Shown here: positions 36,406-45,979 of the stretch, one piece after another | Position numbering within the stretch: the first letter of the stretch is position 1 | Layout: every line of letters begins with the position of its first letter | Assembly: GCF_009208585.1 (NCBI RefSeq) | Contig: NZ_WFLN01000011.1 | Span: forward strand, 1 to 64,000 | Direction: 5' to 3' | Origin: Fluviispira multicolorata | Lineage (GTDB): Bacteria; Bdellovibrionota_B; Oligoflexia; Silvanigrellales; Silvanigrellaceae | Length of the DNA stretch: 64,000 nucleotides | Translations under genes and position numbers: made by a program | Notes under the pieces: model-generated | The model's database searches: none | What the model was told of the DNA's origin: nothing | The model's input: the letters and a program-made list of their open reading frames with translations, nothing else

Positions 36406-37314
36406 TTATTTATGTTCAAAGCTATTAACAACAATTCCTTGCACATGTTTATTTGAAAAATAAACATTTACTTTTTTTATAATAAATTCACTTTTATTAA
36501 TAGTTATATTGAACTCTGAAGGCCTTAAACGACTGAATTTTACAAGACTGCCCGATGCACATGAATATGGAGTGTTATCGTGATCAACTTCAAGTTTAGC
36601 AGGAATTTTATAGACTTTGCTTTCTCCTTGAGGGGAAACTCCAAGAATAACAAGACAAATATTACCAGAAATAGTCTTTGGTGTCCCAGAGTTTAGGAAA
36701 GAAAAAGTTATTTTTGCAGAAGATTCTTCTTGTACAATTCTTGGATTTTCAATTTTTACGCCACTATTTTCTATAAAAATAATTTTTTTCTCGTTTGTAG
36801 CTGAATTTTTATTTGTATCGTTGATAGTTTGATTTATTTCTTTTGGTTGGGCTGTAGCTGTTTGAGTTGCCTCAGATATCTTGTCAGTAGCGCCGCTTGC
36901 AGGTGGAGTGCCTATTTTCTTTTCATCATTTTTCTCCTTGCTGGGCTTTATCTCAGCTATTGTCTCTGTGGGGAAAATGCTTTCATTCGATTTAATTTCA
37001 TTTTCAACCATAGAAGTGTTGTTTTCATGATCTTTTTTTCTTTCATCTTTCAAGAAAGTTTTTTCAAAATAATAGTTTAAAATATCTTTTTTAAAATTAA
37101 TAATGTATTTTTCTTGGGTAGCGCTATTTTTTATTATGGAATAACTGATATAAATCAAAACAAAAGAGGATATATTTAAAATGATAAAAAATGCAATTAT
37201 AAATTTTACAAATGTAAAATTAAGTTTGTGATGATAAGTTTTATGTGAATCAATAAAATATATTAAATTAAACTTTCGAGCTTGCTTCTTATTACTGTTT
37301 TGTATTGAGCTCAT
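36406..37314 (-). CDS. Single-pass membrane protein next to L,D-transpeptidase
   Basis: 302 aa: a short cytoplasmic start, one transmembrane helix (about 35-62), a long low-complexity Lys/Glu/Thr-rich stretch (about 85-185), then a compact C-terminal domain of about 110 residues (from IFIENSGVKIENPRI). It overlaps the L,D-transpeptidase gene by 23 bases, so the two are co-translated and probably act together in the envelope. No family is recognised. Confidence 0.7.
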   Translation of the reverse strand: MSSIQNSNKKQARKFNLIYFIDSHKTYHHKLNFTFVKFIIAFFIILNISSFVLIYISYSIIKNSATQEKYIINFKKDILNYYFEKTFLKDERKKDHENNTSMVENEIKSNESIFPTETIAEIKPSKEKNDEKKIGTPPASGATDKISEATQTATAQPKEINQTINDTNKNSATNEKKIIFIENSGVKIENPRIVQEESSAKITFSFLNSGTPKTISGNICLVILGVSPQGESKVYKIPAKLEVDHDNTPYSCASGSLVKFSRLRPSEFNITINKSEFIIKKVNVYFSNKHVQGIVVNSFEHK

Positions 37315-38377
37315 TATTATTTTGCCTAACTAAAGCATTGATGTGGTCATTTTTTTCAGGTTCATTAAACCATTTTTCTGAAACTATTTTATAATTTGAA
37401 TCTTCGAGCTGAAAATATAAGAATTTTCTGCCAAAATCTTCCTTTCCTTGTGATTGATATTTTTGAAAAAATGAAACTAAAACCTGATTTTCAAATGCAA
37501 GTATTTTGGGTTCGCTGATTTCAATTGAAATTTTTCTATTGCGGATTGAGCTAATATTTTTTTTCATATCAAGCCATTGTCTTTTGTCTTTACCCGAAGA
37601 GTTAAATGAATTTGAGTAAAAACTATTGTATTTTTCAAGTTCAGAGTCTTTCCAAGACAATCTCCAGTCTTCAATTAATTTCATTATTTTTTCTTTTTGT
37701 TCATGAATATCTTGGTGTGAAATTGCTACTTTCATTTCTTTTGTTATTATGACAGGAGTATCAAAAGGGAAAATATACTGCTCAAGTTCGAGCCAGTCTT
37801 TATTTTTAAGGGCAATACAGCCATCTGTGTCAAAAGGTTTGTCGGCACGTGAATCGTCTTCGACTCCATGGATCCATATGCCATAGCCCGTTTTGCTTAA
37901 CCTTTGATCATAAATATTTGGATAGTCTAGGATAAATGCCCCTGGTCCGTACTTTGGGGGAAGCTTATTTCCATTGATTTTTCCTGTGATAAAATAGATT
38001 CCTTCTGGAGTTCGTTTGTCTCCAGTGAACTTTTTATCTCCTTGTTTTTTCCCAGTAATAGCTCGATAAGCCTTGATCAGTTCGTAGTCACCTTTTGAGG
38101 ATGATTTATAAACACTCAGTTTATGTTGAAGTTTTTCAACAATCAGGGCATAGGAAATAGGCTCATTGCCAAGACTGATTAAAGCTGTCGGGAGTTGAGT
38201 CGTATGTGGGCTTATAATCTCTTCATTCATAAAAATATTAGGACTTGGAACTTCAATAGCTTGGTTTTCTATTATTGTGTTTTCTACTGAGAAAACTTCA
38301 ATTGAATATGATATGCTTACTATTTGAATTGTGAGAAGTGCAAGCGATTTTATAAATGAAAGAACCCACTCGGACAT
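37292..38377 (-). CDS. L,D-transpeptidase (YkuD) with C-terminal NTF2-like domain
   Basis: Cross-links peptidoglycan through 3-3 bonds or attaches protein to it. A signal peptide is followed by the YkuD domain with the catalytic pair in IWIHGVEDD and DTDGCIALKN. The last 130 residues (KLIEDWRLSWKDSELEKYNS onward) look like the NTF2/SnoaL-type domain of the Cds6 group. ATG at 38377 has GGAG eight bases upstream; the GTG three codons earlier is rejected. 361 aa. Confidence 0.88.
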   Translation of the reverse strand: MSEWVLSFIKSLALLTIQIVSISYSIEVFSVENTIIENQAIEVPSPNIFMNEEIISPHTTQLPTALISLGNEPISYALIVEKLQHKLSVYKSSSKGDYELIKAYRAITGKKQGDKKFTGDKRTPEGIYFITGKINGNKLPPKYGPGAFILDYPNIYDQRLSKTGYGIWIHGVEDDSRADKPFDTDGCIALKNKDWLELEQYIFPFDTPVIITKEMKVAISHQDIHEQKEKIMKLIEDWRLSWKDSELEKYNSFYSNSFNSSGKDKRQWLDMKKNISSIRNRKISIEISEPKILAFENQVLVSFFQKYQSQGKEDFGRKFLYFQLEDSNYKIVSEKWFNEPEKNDHINALVRQNNNELNTKQ

Positions 38378-38483
38378 AATTCGCACTCCATATAGAACTT
38401 ATTAGTTTGTATATAGTTTATGAGCTTATTTAGTTTAATTCTAGATCGTCAAACTCTCGTCATTATAGGTTGTCTTTTGTAAA

Positions 38484-39611
38484 ATGAGAAGTTTGTGCAC
38501 GAATTTTAGGAAAGTAAAAGGTTTTACTGATTTTATGAATGAAAAGAGAACTGAAATGATAAATACAGGTTCAAGAGAGCAAATTCTAAAAGGACTTGTT
38601 TATGATCTGAATGAATTTATAAAAAAAGTAAGAAGATGTGGTGCAAATTTAAAAGACAGTTTTATTGAAGAGCTTATTTCATTAGCTCCTTGCCAAGTTG
38701 AAACTAAAACCAAACATAAATGCGAGGGTTTTATTCTTGACTTTAATATAAATAATTTAGAATCTCCATATCAATATGATTGTATTTGTAAACAGATAAG
38801 TAAGAAATATGCCCATAAAATATCTGTATCTGTTTTGAAACGACTTGATGCTCATTGGCCTTTAAAAAGAGGGATGGTTGATACAAAAAATTTAGCTTGG
38901 CAGTTTGTGAATAGCAGTTATGAATCTGTTCAGATGTCAATTGCCTTTATGATTAAATGTGGTTCCGTTGAAAAATATAGAGAGTCTTTTGTAAAAAACA
39001 AAAAAAACTTAAGTAGATATTATAATCCTGATATTAATGATGAAGTTTTAAATTATTTTGGTTTTTTATATTCATATGAAGAGATTTTTTTAAATAAAAA
39101 TATACATCTGTTTTTTTGGAATGATATTAAAATATTTTATAAGTCTTACTTTGATAATGAGGGCAATAAAAACTTTGAAAGACAGGATTTTGTTAAAAAT
39201 ATTTTACCTAAAAAGAGAAATGTTGTTCTTTGTTTTGAAGAAACTATTTTTAGGTTACGTTCTGGAACAAATGCGGAGCTTTTTGCTTTTGAGCAGTTTT
39301 TAAATGATATGACATATGCAGACAATGCACTTATCGTGTTTTCAACTCAAAAACTATTACAAGAAATATCAAAAAATGAAAGCTATTATCAAAATTATAG
39401 TTTTTCTTATAAAAGAAATTTAGATGAATTAAAAATTTCTTTACAGCAAGCAATGGAACCTGATTTTAAAATTGCTCGCGATGAAAGATTTGTCGAACCA
39501 AATCGAGTGGGTAGTTTTGATCGAATTATAGAACTTCTTTCTAAAGGGCAGAAATATATTGAAGCTATTGAGAAGGATTATGCAGAATGGAAGATAAAAG
39601 TCGAGAATTAA
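38484..39611 (+). CDS. Unknown protein, possible degenerate DnaC-like ATPase
   Basis: 375 aa. A Cys cluster in CEGF and YDCICKQ could bind zinc. The later stretch RNVVLCFEETIFRLRS followed by ALIVFSTQKLL resembles the Walker B/sensor I strands of DnaC/IstB ATPases, but no Walker A is present, so ATP use is unlikely. The start is uncertain: ATG at 38484 or ATG at 38535, neither with an ideal site. The gene overlaps the next by 25 bases. Confidence 0.6.
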   Translation: MRSLCTNFRKVKGFTDFMNEKRTEMINTGSREQILKGLVYDLNEFIKKVRRCGANLKDSFIEELISLAPCQVETKTKHKCEGFILDFNINNLESPYQYDCICKQISKKYAHKISVSVLKRLDAHWPLKRGMVDTKNLAWQFVNSSYESVQMSIAFMIKCGSVEKYRESFVKNKKNLSRYYNPDINDEVLNYFGFLYSYEEIFLNKNIHLFFWNDIKIFYKSYFDNEGNKNFERQDFVKNILPKKRNVVLCFEETIFRLRSGTNAELFAFEQFLNDMTYADNALIVFSTQKLLQEISKNESYYQNYSFSYKRNLDELKISLQQAMEPDFKIARDERFVEPNRVGSFDRIIELLSKGQKYIEAIEKDYAEWKIKVEN

Positions 39612-40267
39612 GCGCTGCTTACTATAAGCGGAAACATCATTTATTAAAGAAAAGATTATTTTTTATATTTATTTTAACATTTTCTGTCTTACTGCTTTTA
39701 CTATTGAGTATTTCTGAAAGTTGGGCACTCAAGATTTTAATTTCACGAAGTTTTTCGTCGCTTGGAGTTGGGAGTGTTTTATTTTTTACTGGACTCTATT
39801 TGTTAGTTTATAATATTCTGCTTTCAAGAATATCATTACATATTTGTTACCACTTTGAAAATAAAAAAATACCATCATTTATCATAATGCTTCTTTTTAT
39901 AGTTGTTTATTTAATAATCTCATTTAATGCCCCTGAATTTAAAAATATAATTTCATTAGGTGTGAGTAAAATTTGTATTATTTCTCTTTATTTTAGCTTC
40001 TGGGTTTCTCAGCTTTCTGAAGCTCGTTTAAAGATGCGTTTAACAAAAATTCCTTCAATATTTCTTGTCTCATGGCGTTCTTTTTTTATTTGTAAATGGG
40101 TTTTAATTGCTTGCTGGTTATTAAGCAGTTTAGGCTTTGCTTTAGCTCTTGTTGCTTCTCATCCTATTATAAAACTTGAAGGTTGGGAGGGAGTTATATT
40201 AATGTTAACTTATTATTTCTTATTTAGTTTCTTTGTTAGAAATCCTAATGCGCATACTCATAATTAG
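39587..40267 (+). CDS. Multi-pass membrane protein of unknown function
   Basis: 226 aa with a basic start (KRKHHLLKKRLF) and about six hydrophobic segments. AAGGA precedes the ATG, which lies inside the end of the previous gene. No family is recognised. It sits between the Cys-cluster protein and an amidohydrolase, 9 bases before the latter, so the three probably form one transcript. Confidence 0.65.
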   Translation: MEDKSRELSAAYYKRKHHLLKKRLFFIFILTFSVLLLLLLSISESWALKILISRSFSSLGVGSVLFFTGLYLLVYNILLSRISLHICYHFENKKIPSFIIMLLFIVVYLIISFNAPEFKNIISLGVSKICIISLYFSFWVSQLSEARLKMRLTKIPSIFLVSWRSFFICKWVLIACWLLSSLGFALALVASHPIIKLEGWEGVILMLTYYFLFSFFVRNPNAHTHN

Positions 40268-40276
40268 GGAAATTGT

Positions 40277-41275
40277 ATGGTTATCGATTTTCATGTTCAT
40301 TTAGCAGGCTCAGGCTGTGCTCAGTCGGGTATTATTTTGGGAAAATCTTTTGAGAAAAGACCTGCTTTTCTTTATTTAAAATATTCTCAGAAAATATCTA
40401 AGGAGCAAATGCTATCGGATATCGATTTAATATGGATTAAAAGAATTTCGGATCTTGTTATGAGTTCTGATTTTCTTACTAAGGCCGTCGTTTTATGTTT
40501 TGATTCTGTTTATAATGAAAATGGAGATCAAAATCTTGATTTAAGCCAACTTTATGTGCCAAATGATTGGGGAATTTTTGCAACTCAAAAATTTAAAGAT
40601 ACATTTTTACTGGGAGCATCTGTGCATCCTTATAGAAAAGATTTTCTTGATGAACTTGAAAAATGTAATAAAAATAATGTATTTTTAATTAAATGGCTCC
40701 CTTCTGCCATGGGAATTGATCCTGAGCATAAACTTTGCTTGCCCTTTTATGAAGCTTTAAAATATTTTAAAATTCCTTTGCTTTCCCATGCTGACAGAGA
40801 ATTTACATTTGGGGAGCCTATTTCGGGTTGGTTAAAATTCAATCACTTAAAAAAACTTAAAGTGCCCCTTGAAATGGGTGTGAATGTTATTGCTGCGCAT
40901 GCAGGAACGCCATCGCAGATTGAATTGGCTGTAGAGATGGCAAATCAGTACGAAAACTTTTATTTAGACACCTCAGGTCTTTTTAATCCATCGCGTGCAC
41001 GTTCTGCAGTTAAACTCTTTCGTATTGCGCAAAAAAGTGTTCTTAAAGAGCGTCTTTTGTTTGGAACTGATTGGCCCGTTCCTGTTTTTCCACTTCTGTT
41101 AGTCGATAAAACAGGAATTTCTTTCTACAAAGAAGTTTCAAAAATCTCCAATCCCTTTCTTCGTGACATCCGTTTAAAAGAACATTTTGGCTTTCATATT
41201 GAGGGGTTCAAAAAAAACCAAGAAAGGTTATTGACAATGCTTGGTAGGTCGCATACTGAAGAAGTCCTAACTTGA
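40277..41275 (+). CDS. Amidohydrolase-family (TIM-barrel) hydrolase
   Basis: Metal-dependent hydrolase or decarboxylase of the amidohydrolase-2 type. The first strand IDFHVHLAGSG carries the HxH metal ligands, LLSHADREF the next His, IAAHAGTPS another, and FGTDWPVP the catalytic Asp. 332 aa, no signal peptide. The substrate is unknown. It is the last gene before two tRNA-Val genes. Confidence 0.78.
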   Translation: MVIDFHVHLAGSGCAQSGIILGKSFEKRPAFLYLKYSQKISKEQMLSDIDLIWIKRISDLVMSSDFLTKAVVLCFDSVYNENGDQNLDLSQLYVPNDWGIFATQKFKDTFLLGASVHPYRKDFLDELEKCNKNNVFLIKWLPSAMGIDPEHKLCLPFYEALKYFKIPLLSHADREFTFGEPISGWLKFNHLKKLKVPLEMGVNVIAAHAGTPSQIELAVEMANQYENFYLDTSGLFNPSRARSAVKLFRIAQKSVLKERLLFGTDWPVPVFPLLLVDKTGISFYKEVSKISNPFLRDIRLKEHFGFHIEGFKKNQERLLTMLGRSHTEEVLT

Positions 41276-41286
41276 ATGTTCTGCAC

Positions 41287-41363
41287 GGGTGCTTAGCTCA
41301 GTTGGTTAGAGCGTCGCCCTTACAAGGCGAGGGTCTGGGGTTCGAGTCCCTAAGCACCCACCA
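41287..41363 (+). tRNA. tRNA-Val (anticodon TAC)
   Basis: The 77-base cloverleaf has acceptor GGGTGCT/AGCACCC, anticodon stem CGCCC/GGGCG-like with anticodon TAC, T-arm GGGTTCGAGTCCC-like sequence, and an encoded CCA. It is identical to the copy at 41425. Confidence 0.96.
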
Positions 41364-41424
41364 TTTTTAATGGGTTCCGTGTCAGAGTTCACTTCTTCTT
41401 TTAGCGGAGAAGACTATCAAGTTC

Positions 41425-41501
41425 GGGTGCTTAGCTCAGTTGGTTAGAGCGTCGCCCTTACAAGGCGAGGGTCTGGGGTTCGAGTCCCTAAGCACCCACC
41501 A
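41425..41501 (+). tRNA. tRNA-Val (anticodon TAC), second copy
   Basis: Identical over all 77 bases, including CCA, to the gene 61 bases upstream. The spacer between them is not repeated. Probably one transcript. Confidence 0.96.
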
Positions 41502-41722
41502 TTTTTTCTTCTATTCAATTCTAAATTCCATTCAAATTTAAAGAAATAAATTTAAAAAAATGTCAATATTTTTATCTATTTAATGCATAATGTTTTTCTC
41601 AAACTCGGCGATAGTATTTTTTGCACTGCTGCATTATGAAGAAACTGTCCTTGGTACACAGGGAAGGTTAAATTTGCAAAAAATAAAATTACTTTGCAAA
41701 ATGAAAAGATGAAGGAAGCGCT

Positions 41723-43072
41723 ATGTCAGAAGAACAGCTTATTAGAATAAATGGTGGTCAAAAATTATCAGGCGGTCGTGTTTCTATAGCAGGAAGTAGC
41801 AATCAAGTCACAAAATGTATTATTGCCTCCCTTCTGACAAATGAACATATTGTTATTAAAAATGCACCAGCGGTAAATGAAAGAAAAATTGCAGAAGAGT
41901 TATTTGCATATCTTGGGGGAAGAGTTGAGTACCATGATGAACATACGATAAGGCTTTGTGCGAATGAAGTCATGAACAATTCTATTTCAAAAGAAATTTG
42001 TAAAAAAAATAGAATCTCTATTTTAGCAGTGGGTCCTCTGCTCCATCGTTTTGGAAAAGCTAAAATTTATGCCGCTTTAGGTGGAGATAAAATAGGAAAA
42101 AGACCTGTTGATTTTCATATCAAAGGTCTGCAAGAAATGGGGGCTCAGGTTGAGCTTGATGATAATCTTTATCATATTTCAGTAGATGAAGAGGGGTTAC
42201 GCGGGGCACACATCGAGCTTCCCTTTCCAAGCGTTATGACGACTGAAAATTTAATTATTGCGGCAACCTTAGCAAAAGGAAGAACAATAATTGAAAATGC
42301 AGCTATTGAGCCAGAAGTTATTGAGCTCGTAAAAATGCTCCAGAAAATGGGTGCAGACATCACCATGAATTCAAACAGAACGTATATTATTCAAGGTGTT
42401 GATAAATTGAAGGGCTGTGAACTTAGAATAATGCCCGATAGAAATCAGGCTGTGAGTTTTGCATGTGCTGCACTGGCAACGGGTGGAAATGTACTGCTTG
42501 AAAAAATTCCGCATGATCCTCTTTATAGTTTTTTAAATTATATCCAACGAATGGGGGCTGAATTTCGTGTGAATTCAGAAGGTATTTTTATATCAAGTCC
42601 TAAGGGAAAAAGGTTGAAGCACAGTCATATTGAAGTTGAGGTGCACCCTGGCTTTATGACCGATTGGCAACAGCCTTTTATGGTATTATTTACTCAAGCG
42701 GATGGAATAAGTATTTTGCATGAAACAATTTTTGAAGATCGTTTGGGTTATACCCGTTATTTAAATAGCATGGGTGCCAATATAAATTTATTTTCAACAT
42801 GTCTTGGTGAAGCACCCTGTCGATTTAAACATAAAAATCATACCCATTCTGCAATTATCCATGGCCCAACTTCACTTAAAGGTGGAAACTTTAGAATGCC
42901 CACTGATATTCGGGCTGGGATGTGTCTTGTCATTGCTGGACTTGTGGCTTCGGGAACAACTGTCTTATCTAATATTCAGGAACTACAAAGAAAATATGAT
43001 AATATTGTTGAAAAATTAACTCAAATGGGTGCAGATGTATCGATTATTCAAGGTGAGCTGTCAAAAATATAA
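41723..43072 (+). CDS. murA: MurA-type UDP-GlcNAc enolpyruvyl transferase, variant active site
   Basis: MurA adds enolpyruvate to UDP-GlcNAc, the first committed step of peptidoglycan synthesis. The 449-aa protein keeps the family layout, including the Arg of GKRPVD (E. coli R120), the Asp of MTDWQQPF (D305) and DIRAGMCLVIAG. Two key residues differ: the lysine of SGAKNA (E. coli K22) is Ser26 in AGSSNQ, and the PEP-adduct Cys115 is Asp122 in GGDKIG. The Cys-to-Asp change gives fosfomycin resistance in known MurA proteins. Loss of the lysine makes normal activity uncertain, so a divergent paralogue is possible. AAGGAAG precedes the ATG. Confidence 0.8.
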   Translation: MSEEQLIRINGGQKLSGGRVSIAGSSNQVTKCIIASLLTNEHIVIKNAPAVNERKIAEELFAYLGGRVEYHDEHTIRLCANEVMNNSISKEICKKNRISILAVGPLLHRFGKAKIYAALGGDKIGKRPVDFHIKGLQEMGAQVELDDNLYHISVDEEGLRGAHIELPFPSVMTTENLIIAATLAKGRTIIENAAIEPEVIELVKMLQKMGADITMNSNRTYIIQGVDKLKGCELRIMPDRNQAVSFACAALATGGNVLLEKIPHDPLYSFLNYIQRMGAEFRVNSEGIFISSPKGKRLKHSHIEVEVHPGFMTDWQQPFMVLFTQADGISILHETIFEDRLGYTRYLNSMGANINLFSTCLGEAPCRFKHKNHTHSAIIHGPTSLKGGNFRMPTDIRAGMCLVIAGLVASGTTVLSNIQELQRKYDNIVEKLTQMGADVSIIQGELSKI

Positions 43073-43384
43073 TTATTTATTTTTGTCTTTATCTGCGGCT
43101 CTCTTAATGATTTTTACACCTTTTTTTTCTGACTTTGTTTTTAAATCATTTTCATTTGAATTTTGTAAAAGCTCTTTAGCCATACTTGTAGAATCGATAG
43201 AGCTTTGTGCTGCAGCATTGGTTTCTTGCTTAATTTTTTGATATACTTCTTCTCTATGGACAACAGTAGACCTGTCCGCTTCTATGCCAAGGCGAACCTG
43301 CTTTCCTTTTATTGCCATTACAATAATTTTAATATTATCGCCTATGGCTATGACGTCCCCTACCTTTCGAGTCAATACCAGCAC
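43073..43384 (-). CDS. csrA: Carbon storage regulator CsrA
   Basis: RNA-binding dimer that represses or activates mRNAs at GGA motifs. The first 60 residues are classic (MLVLTRKVGDVIAIGDNIKI, QVRLGIEADRSTVVHREEVY). A 45-residue Ser/Lys-rich tail makes it 103 aa against the usual 60-75. GTG start with GGAGGG eight bases upstream. Its stop abuts the murA stop with no spacer. The short TATAAT upstream near 43450 may be its -10 box. Confidence 0.93.
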   Translation of the reverse strand: MLVLTRKVGDVIAIGDNIKIIVMAIKGKQVRLGIEADRSTVVHREEVYQKIKQETNAAAQSSIDSTSMAKELLQNSNENDLKTKSEKKGVKIIKRAADKDKNK

Positions 43385-43659
43385 GATGCAGACCCTCCAT
43401 GGCCAGCCAAGCTCTCTTATTGCGAGTCTTGTATGTTTTATTAAAGCTATTATAACTTATCTGATCTTTTTAAGGATGTCGAAGTGGGAGGTATGTGCTA
43501 GTCTTTTGTCGCCAAGGCTACAAAAATGCCCCCATATGTTTTGCTTTATGGTGATGCTTACAATTTCTCTTATCTGTGTTAGTGAGTAAACAGAAGATAA
43601 TGTTTGTGAGAGATTTCTCCAAACTGATTTCTAATTTTGCTTGATTTAGGGAGCCGAAA

Positions 43660-44463
43660 GTGATTCGTCAATTACGCAATACTTCTCAGAATAATGATCC
43701 TTCAAAAACAGAAATAATTAGCCCCAAAAGAAGTTCAGTGAACAGTCTTTTTGAAGAGACTTCTTACCGTGCTATTAAAGTTGCTCAAAGAAGAAAATGG
43801 ACTTTTATTGGTTCTGTGTTATTTGTATTAGTATTAGGAGTTAGTTTTATTATTTATAATAATATTGCAAAAAATAAAGAATCTAAACTGGCTGCAGAAT
43901 TTGCTTCCATAGATATGATTTATAATCAAGAAAATTTAGCATTTCAAAAACTAGCAGAAGCAGCAAAAGACAAATTACCACAAGATGCTTCACCAGATTA
44001 TTCAAATAGTATGGCATTGTTTGCTCAATATGCTTTAGATCATCCAGCAGAACCAAGTGGATGGCAAGCTGCTGTGCGTGCTGCGAGTTACTTTATGACA
44101 AAAGGACAAAATATAAAAGCAAAAGAAGTACTTGAGTCTATTGAAAGTTATGTAAATAAATTTCCATTGGTTGAAATTCGAGTACGTACAGCTTTAGCTT
44201 CATTGTATGCAGAAGAACAAAATAGTCAAAAAGCAATTGAAGAATTAAAAAGAGTGGAAGAAATTCCTTCAAACCCACTTCCAAACCAAGCACGCCTTTT
44301 AAAAGGACAGATTTTATTTCTGTCTGGCAATAAGCCAGAGGCTCAAAAGGTTTTCAATCAAATTATTTCTACTACCAGTGAAGCATCATCTCTAGATATT
44401 TCTGGTCAAACATCTCAAATTCAACAGCAAGCAAAAATCTGGTTAAGTTATATTGATTTGTAA
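43660..44463 (+). CDS. YfgM-like membrane-anchored TPR protein
   Basis: 267 aa: cytoplasmic start, one transmembrane helix (about 46-67), then a periplasmic helical repeat region of TPR type. GTG start at 43660 with TTTAGGGAG upstream. In E. coli yfgM lies directly before bamB, as here. YfgM is a periplasmic chaperone-network partner, and that role is inferred from the pairing. Confidence 0.72.
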   Translation: MIRQLRNTSQNNDPSKTEIISPKRSSVNSLFEETSYRAIKVAQRRKWTFIGSVLFVLVLGVSFIIYNNIAKNKESKLAAEFASIDMIYNQENLAFQKLAEAAKDKLPQDASPDYSNSMALFAQYALDHPAEPSGWQAAVRAASYFMTKGQNIKAKEVLESIESYVNKFPLVEIRVRTALASLYAEEQNSQKAIEELKRVEEIPSNPLPNQARLLKGQILFLSGNKPEAQKVFNQIISTTSEASSLDISGQTSQIQQQAKIWLSYIDL

Positions 44464-44485
44464 ACAAAAGGTAGTAGGTATTTTA

Positions 44486-45970
44486 ATGAATTTTTTAAAA
44501 ATATGTTACGTTAGTGTGGCATTGAGTATAAATGGAACCGTTATTGCTCACCCCGAAATTAAACTTATAAAGTCGCATTCAGAAGTTCAAGAAGTTATTG
44601 GGGGATATTCTCCTGGGCAATGGATATCTTCCTCTGTATTACCAACAGTTGTTATTCCGTTTAAAAGAACTTTTTCTCAATTTGGTGGATTAACCTCTGA
44701 AAATCTATTTTCACTTGAAAATCAAAAAGAAATTAAAAAAAGTGAAAATAATAAGACTTTTTTAGGAATTGTAAAAAAAAATAATTTCTTAATTCCACGT
44801 CCCATTTGTGGGGCTTCACCTGATACTAATACGATTAATTGTTTTGATTTAAATAAGAATGCTCAATATTTTGCAAGTTATCCTATTCCTGGGGCTCTTT
44901 CTACGACCCCTGTTTTTTCTGATAATTCCTGGCTTTTTGGGACAACTAAGGGATTTCTTTTTAAGGTTGAAGCAAATCCAGAAAATGCATACTTACCTAA
45001 ATTAGGTCATGAGAATATTAATTTTTGGGGTGCTTATTCTAGAAAGCAAATGTCATCATTTAGGCCAAAACCAGTTTATACTGAAGGTGGTAAAATTTCT
45101 CCTGCCTCCTCAAACAATTTAATTAATAAAGCTGCTTTGCCTAGTGGTATTAAATGGGTTTTCCCTGCATCTTCCGAGCTGATGGGAACTCCAATCGTTA
45201 AAAATGGTTTTGTTTATTCATTTTCAGCCTCAGAATACTTACAAGCAATCGATTGGAATACTGGAAAATTAGCTTGGGCAACACGTCTTGCGCCAGACTC
45301 CAATTTAAGAATGAGTAGCAATGCATTGGTTGTGACTTCTTCTGATGTTATTGTTGGCACTGAGCTTGGAACCGTTTTATTTTTAAATCCTAAATCAGGT
45401 GCTATTTTTTGGTCTTGGCAAATTCCTTCAGCAAATGAAGAGCAGAGATCAAAAACAAAATTGCCTTCTGGACCTGATCGTTTTTCAGGTATAATCGCTT
45501 TGCCCTTCGTTTATAAGCGAAATGTTATTGTCTCCAATGCGGAAAGTATGACTCAAAACTTATCTCTTGATTCGCGCGCTGCGATTTGGAGTTATCCGCT
45601 TGGTTCAGTGGCTCAAGCTAAAGTGTATAAAGACAACGTCATTTTGGGTTCTGTAAATGGAAAAATTGTCAGTTTAAATGCTGTTTCTGGAAAAGAAAAT
45701 TGGACAACAGAGGTTTTAAAAGACTCTTCCCCAATTATAAGTTTATTTCTAACTAAATCAGGCGTTATCTTAGCCTCTTCTTCTAGAGGGCAGGTTTTTA
45801 TGGTTGATCCTGCAAATGGAAAAATACTTGCACAAAACTTGCCAATTGGTGAGGTAAATGGAGAGTTTTTTCCGGGCTATGATAAAGCGGAAGCTTGTTT
45901 AAGCTTTTCTCAAGAAGGCTTCCGTTGTTTTTATGCTAAAGTAACAAAAGAGAATCTTTCTGAAACATGA
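44486..45970 (+). CDS. bamB: BamB-like beta-propeller (PQQ repeat) protein
   Basis: BamB is a scaffold of the outer-membrane protein assembly complex. A signal peptide (MNFLKICYVSVALS...VIAHP) precedes PQQ-type repeats: LQAIDWNTGKLAWATRL, LFLNPKSGAIFWSWQI, IVSLNAVSGKENWTTEV and VFMVDPANGKILAQN. ATG at 44486 gives the signal peptide; the frame opens 33 bases earlier without one. No lipobox cysteine is seen, unlike E. coli BamB. 494 aa. It sits right after the YfgM-like gene. Confidence 0.78.
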   Translation: MNFLKICYVSVALSINGTVIAHPEIKLIKSHSEVQEVIGGYSPGQWISSSVLPTVVIPFKRTFSQFGGLTSENLFSLENQKEIKKSENNKTFLGIVKKNNFLIPRPICGASPDTNTINCFDLNKNAQYFASYPIPGALSTTPVFSDNSWLFGTTKGFLFKVEANPENAYLPKLGHENINFWGAYSRKQMSSFRPKPVYTEGGKISPASSNNLINKAALPSGIKWVFPASSELMGTPIVKNGFVYSFSASEYLQAIDWNTGKLAWATRLAPDSNLRMSSNALVVTSSDVIVGTELGTVLFLNPKSGAIFWSWQIPSANEEQRSKTKLPSGPDRFSGIIALPFVYKRNVIVSNAESMTQNLSLDSRAAIWSYPLGSVAQAKVYKDNVILGSVNGKIVSLNAVSGKENWTTEVLKDSSPIISLFLTKSGVILASSSRGQVFMVDPANGKILAQNLPIGEVNGEFFPGYDKAEACLSFSQEGFRCFYAKVTKENLSET

Positions 45971-45979
45971 ATTTAGATA

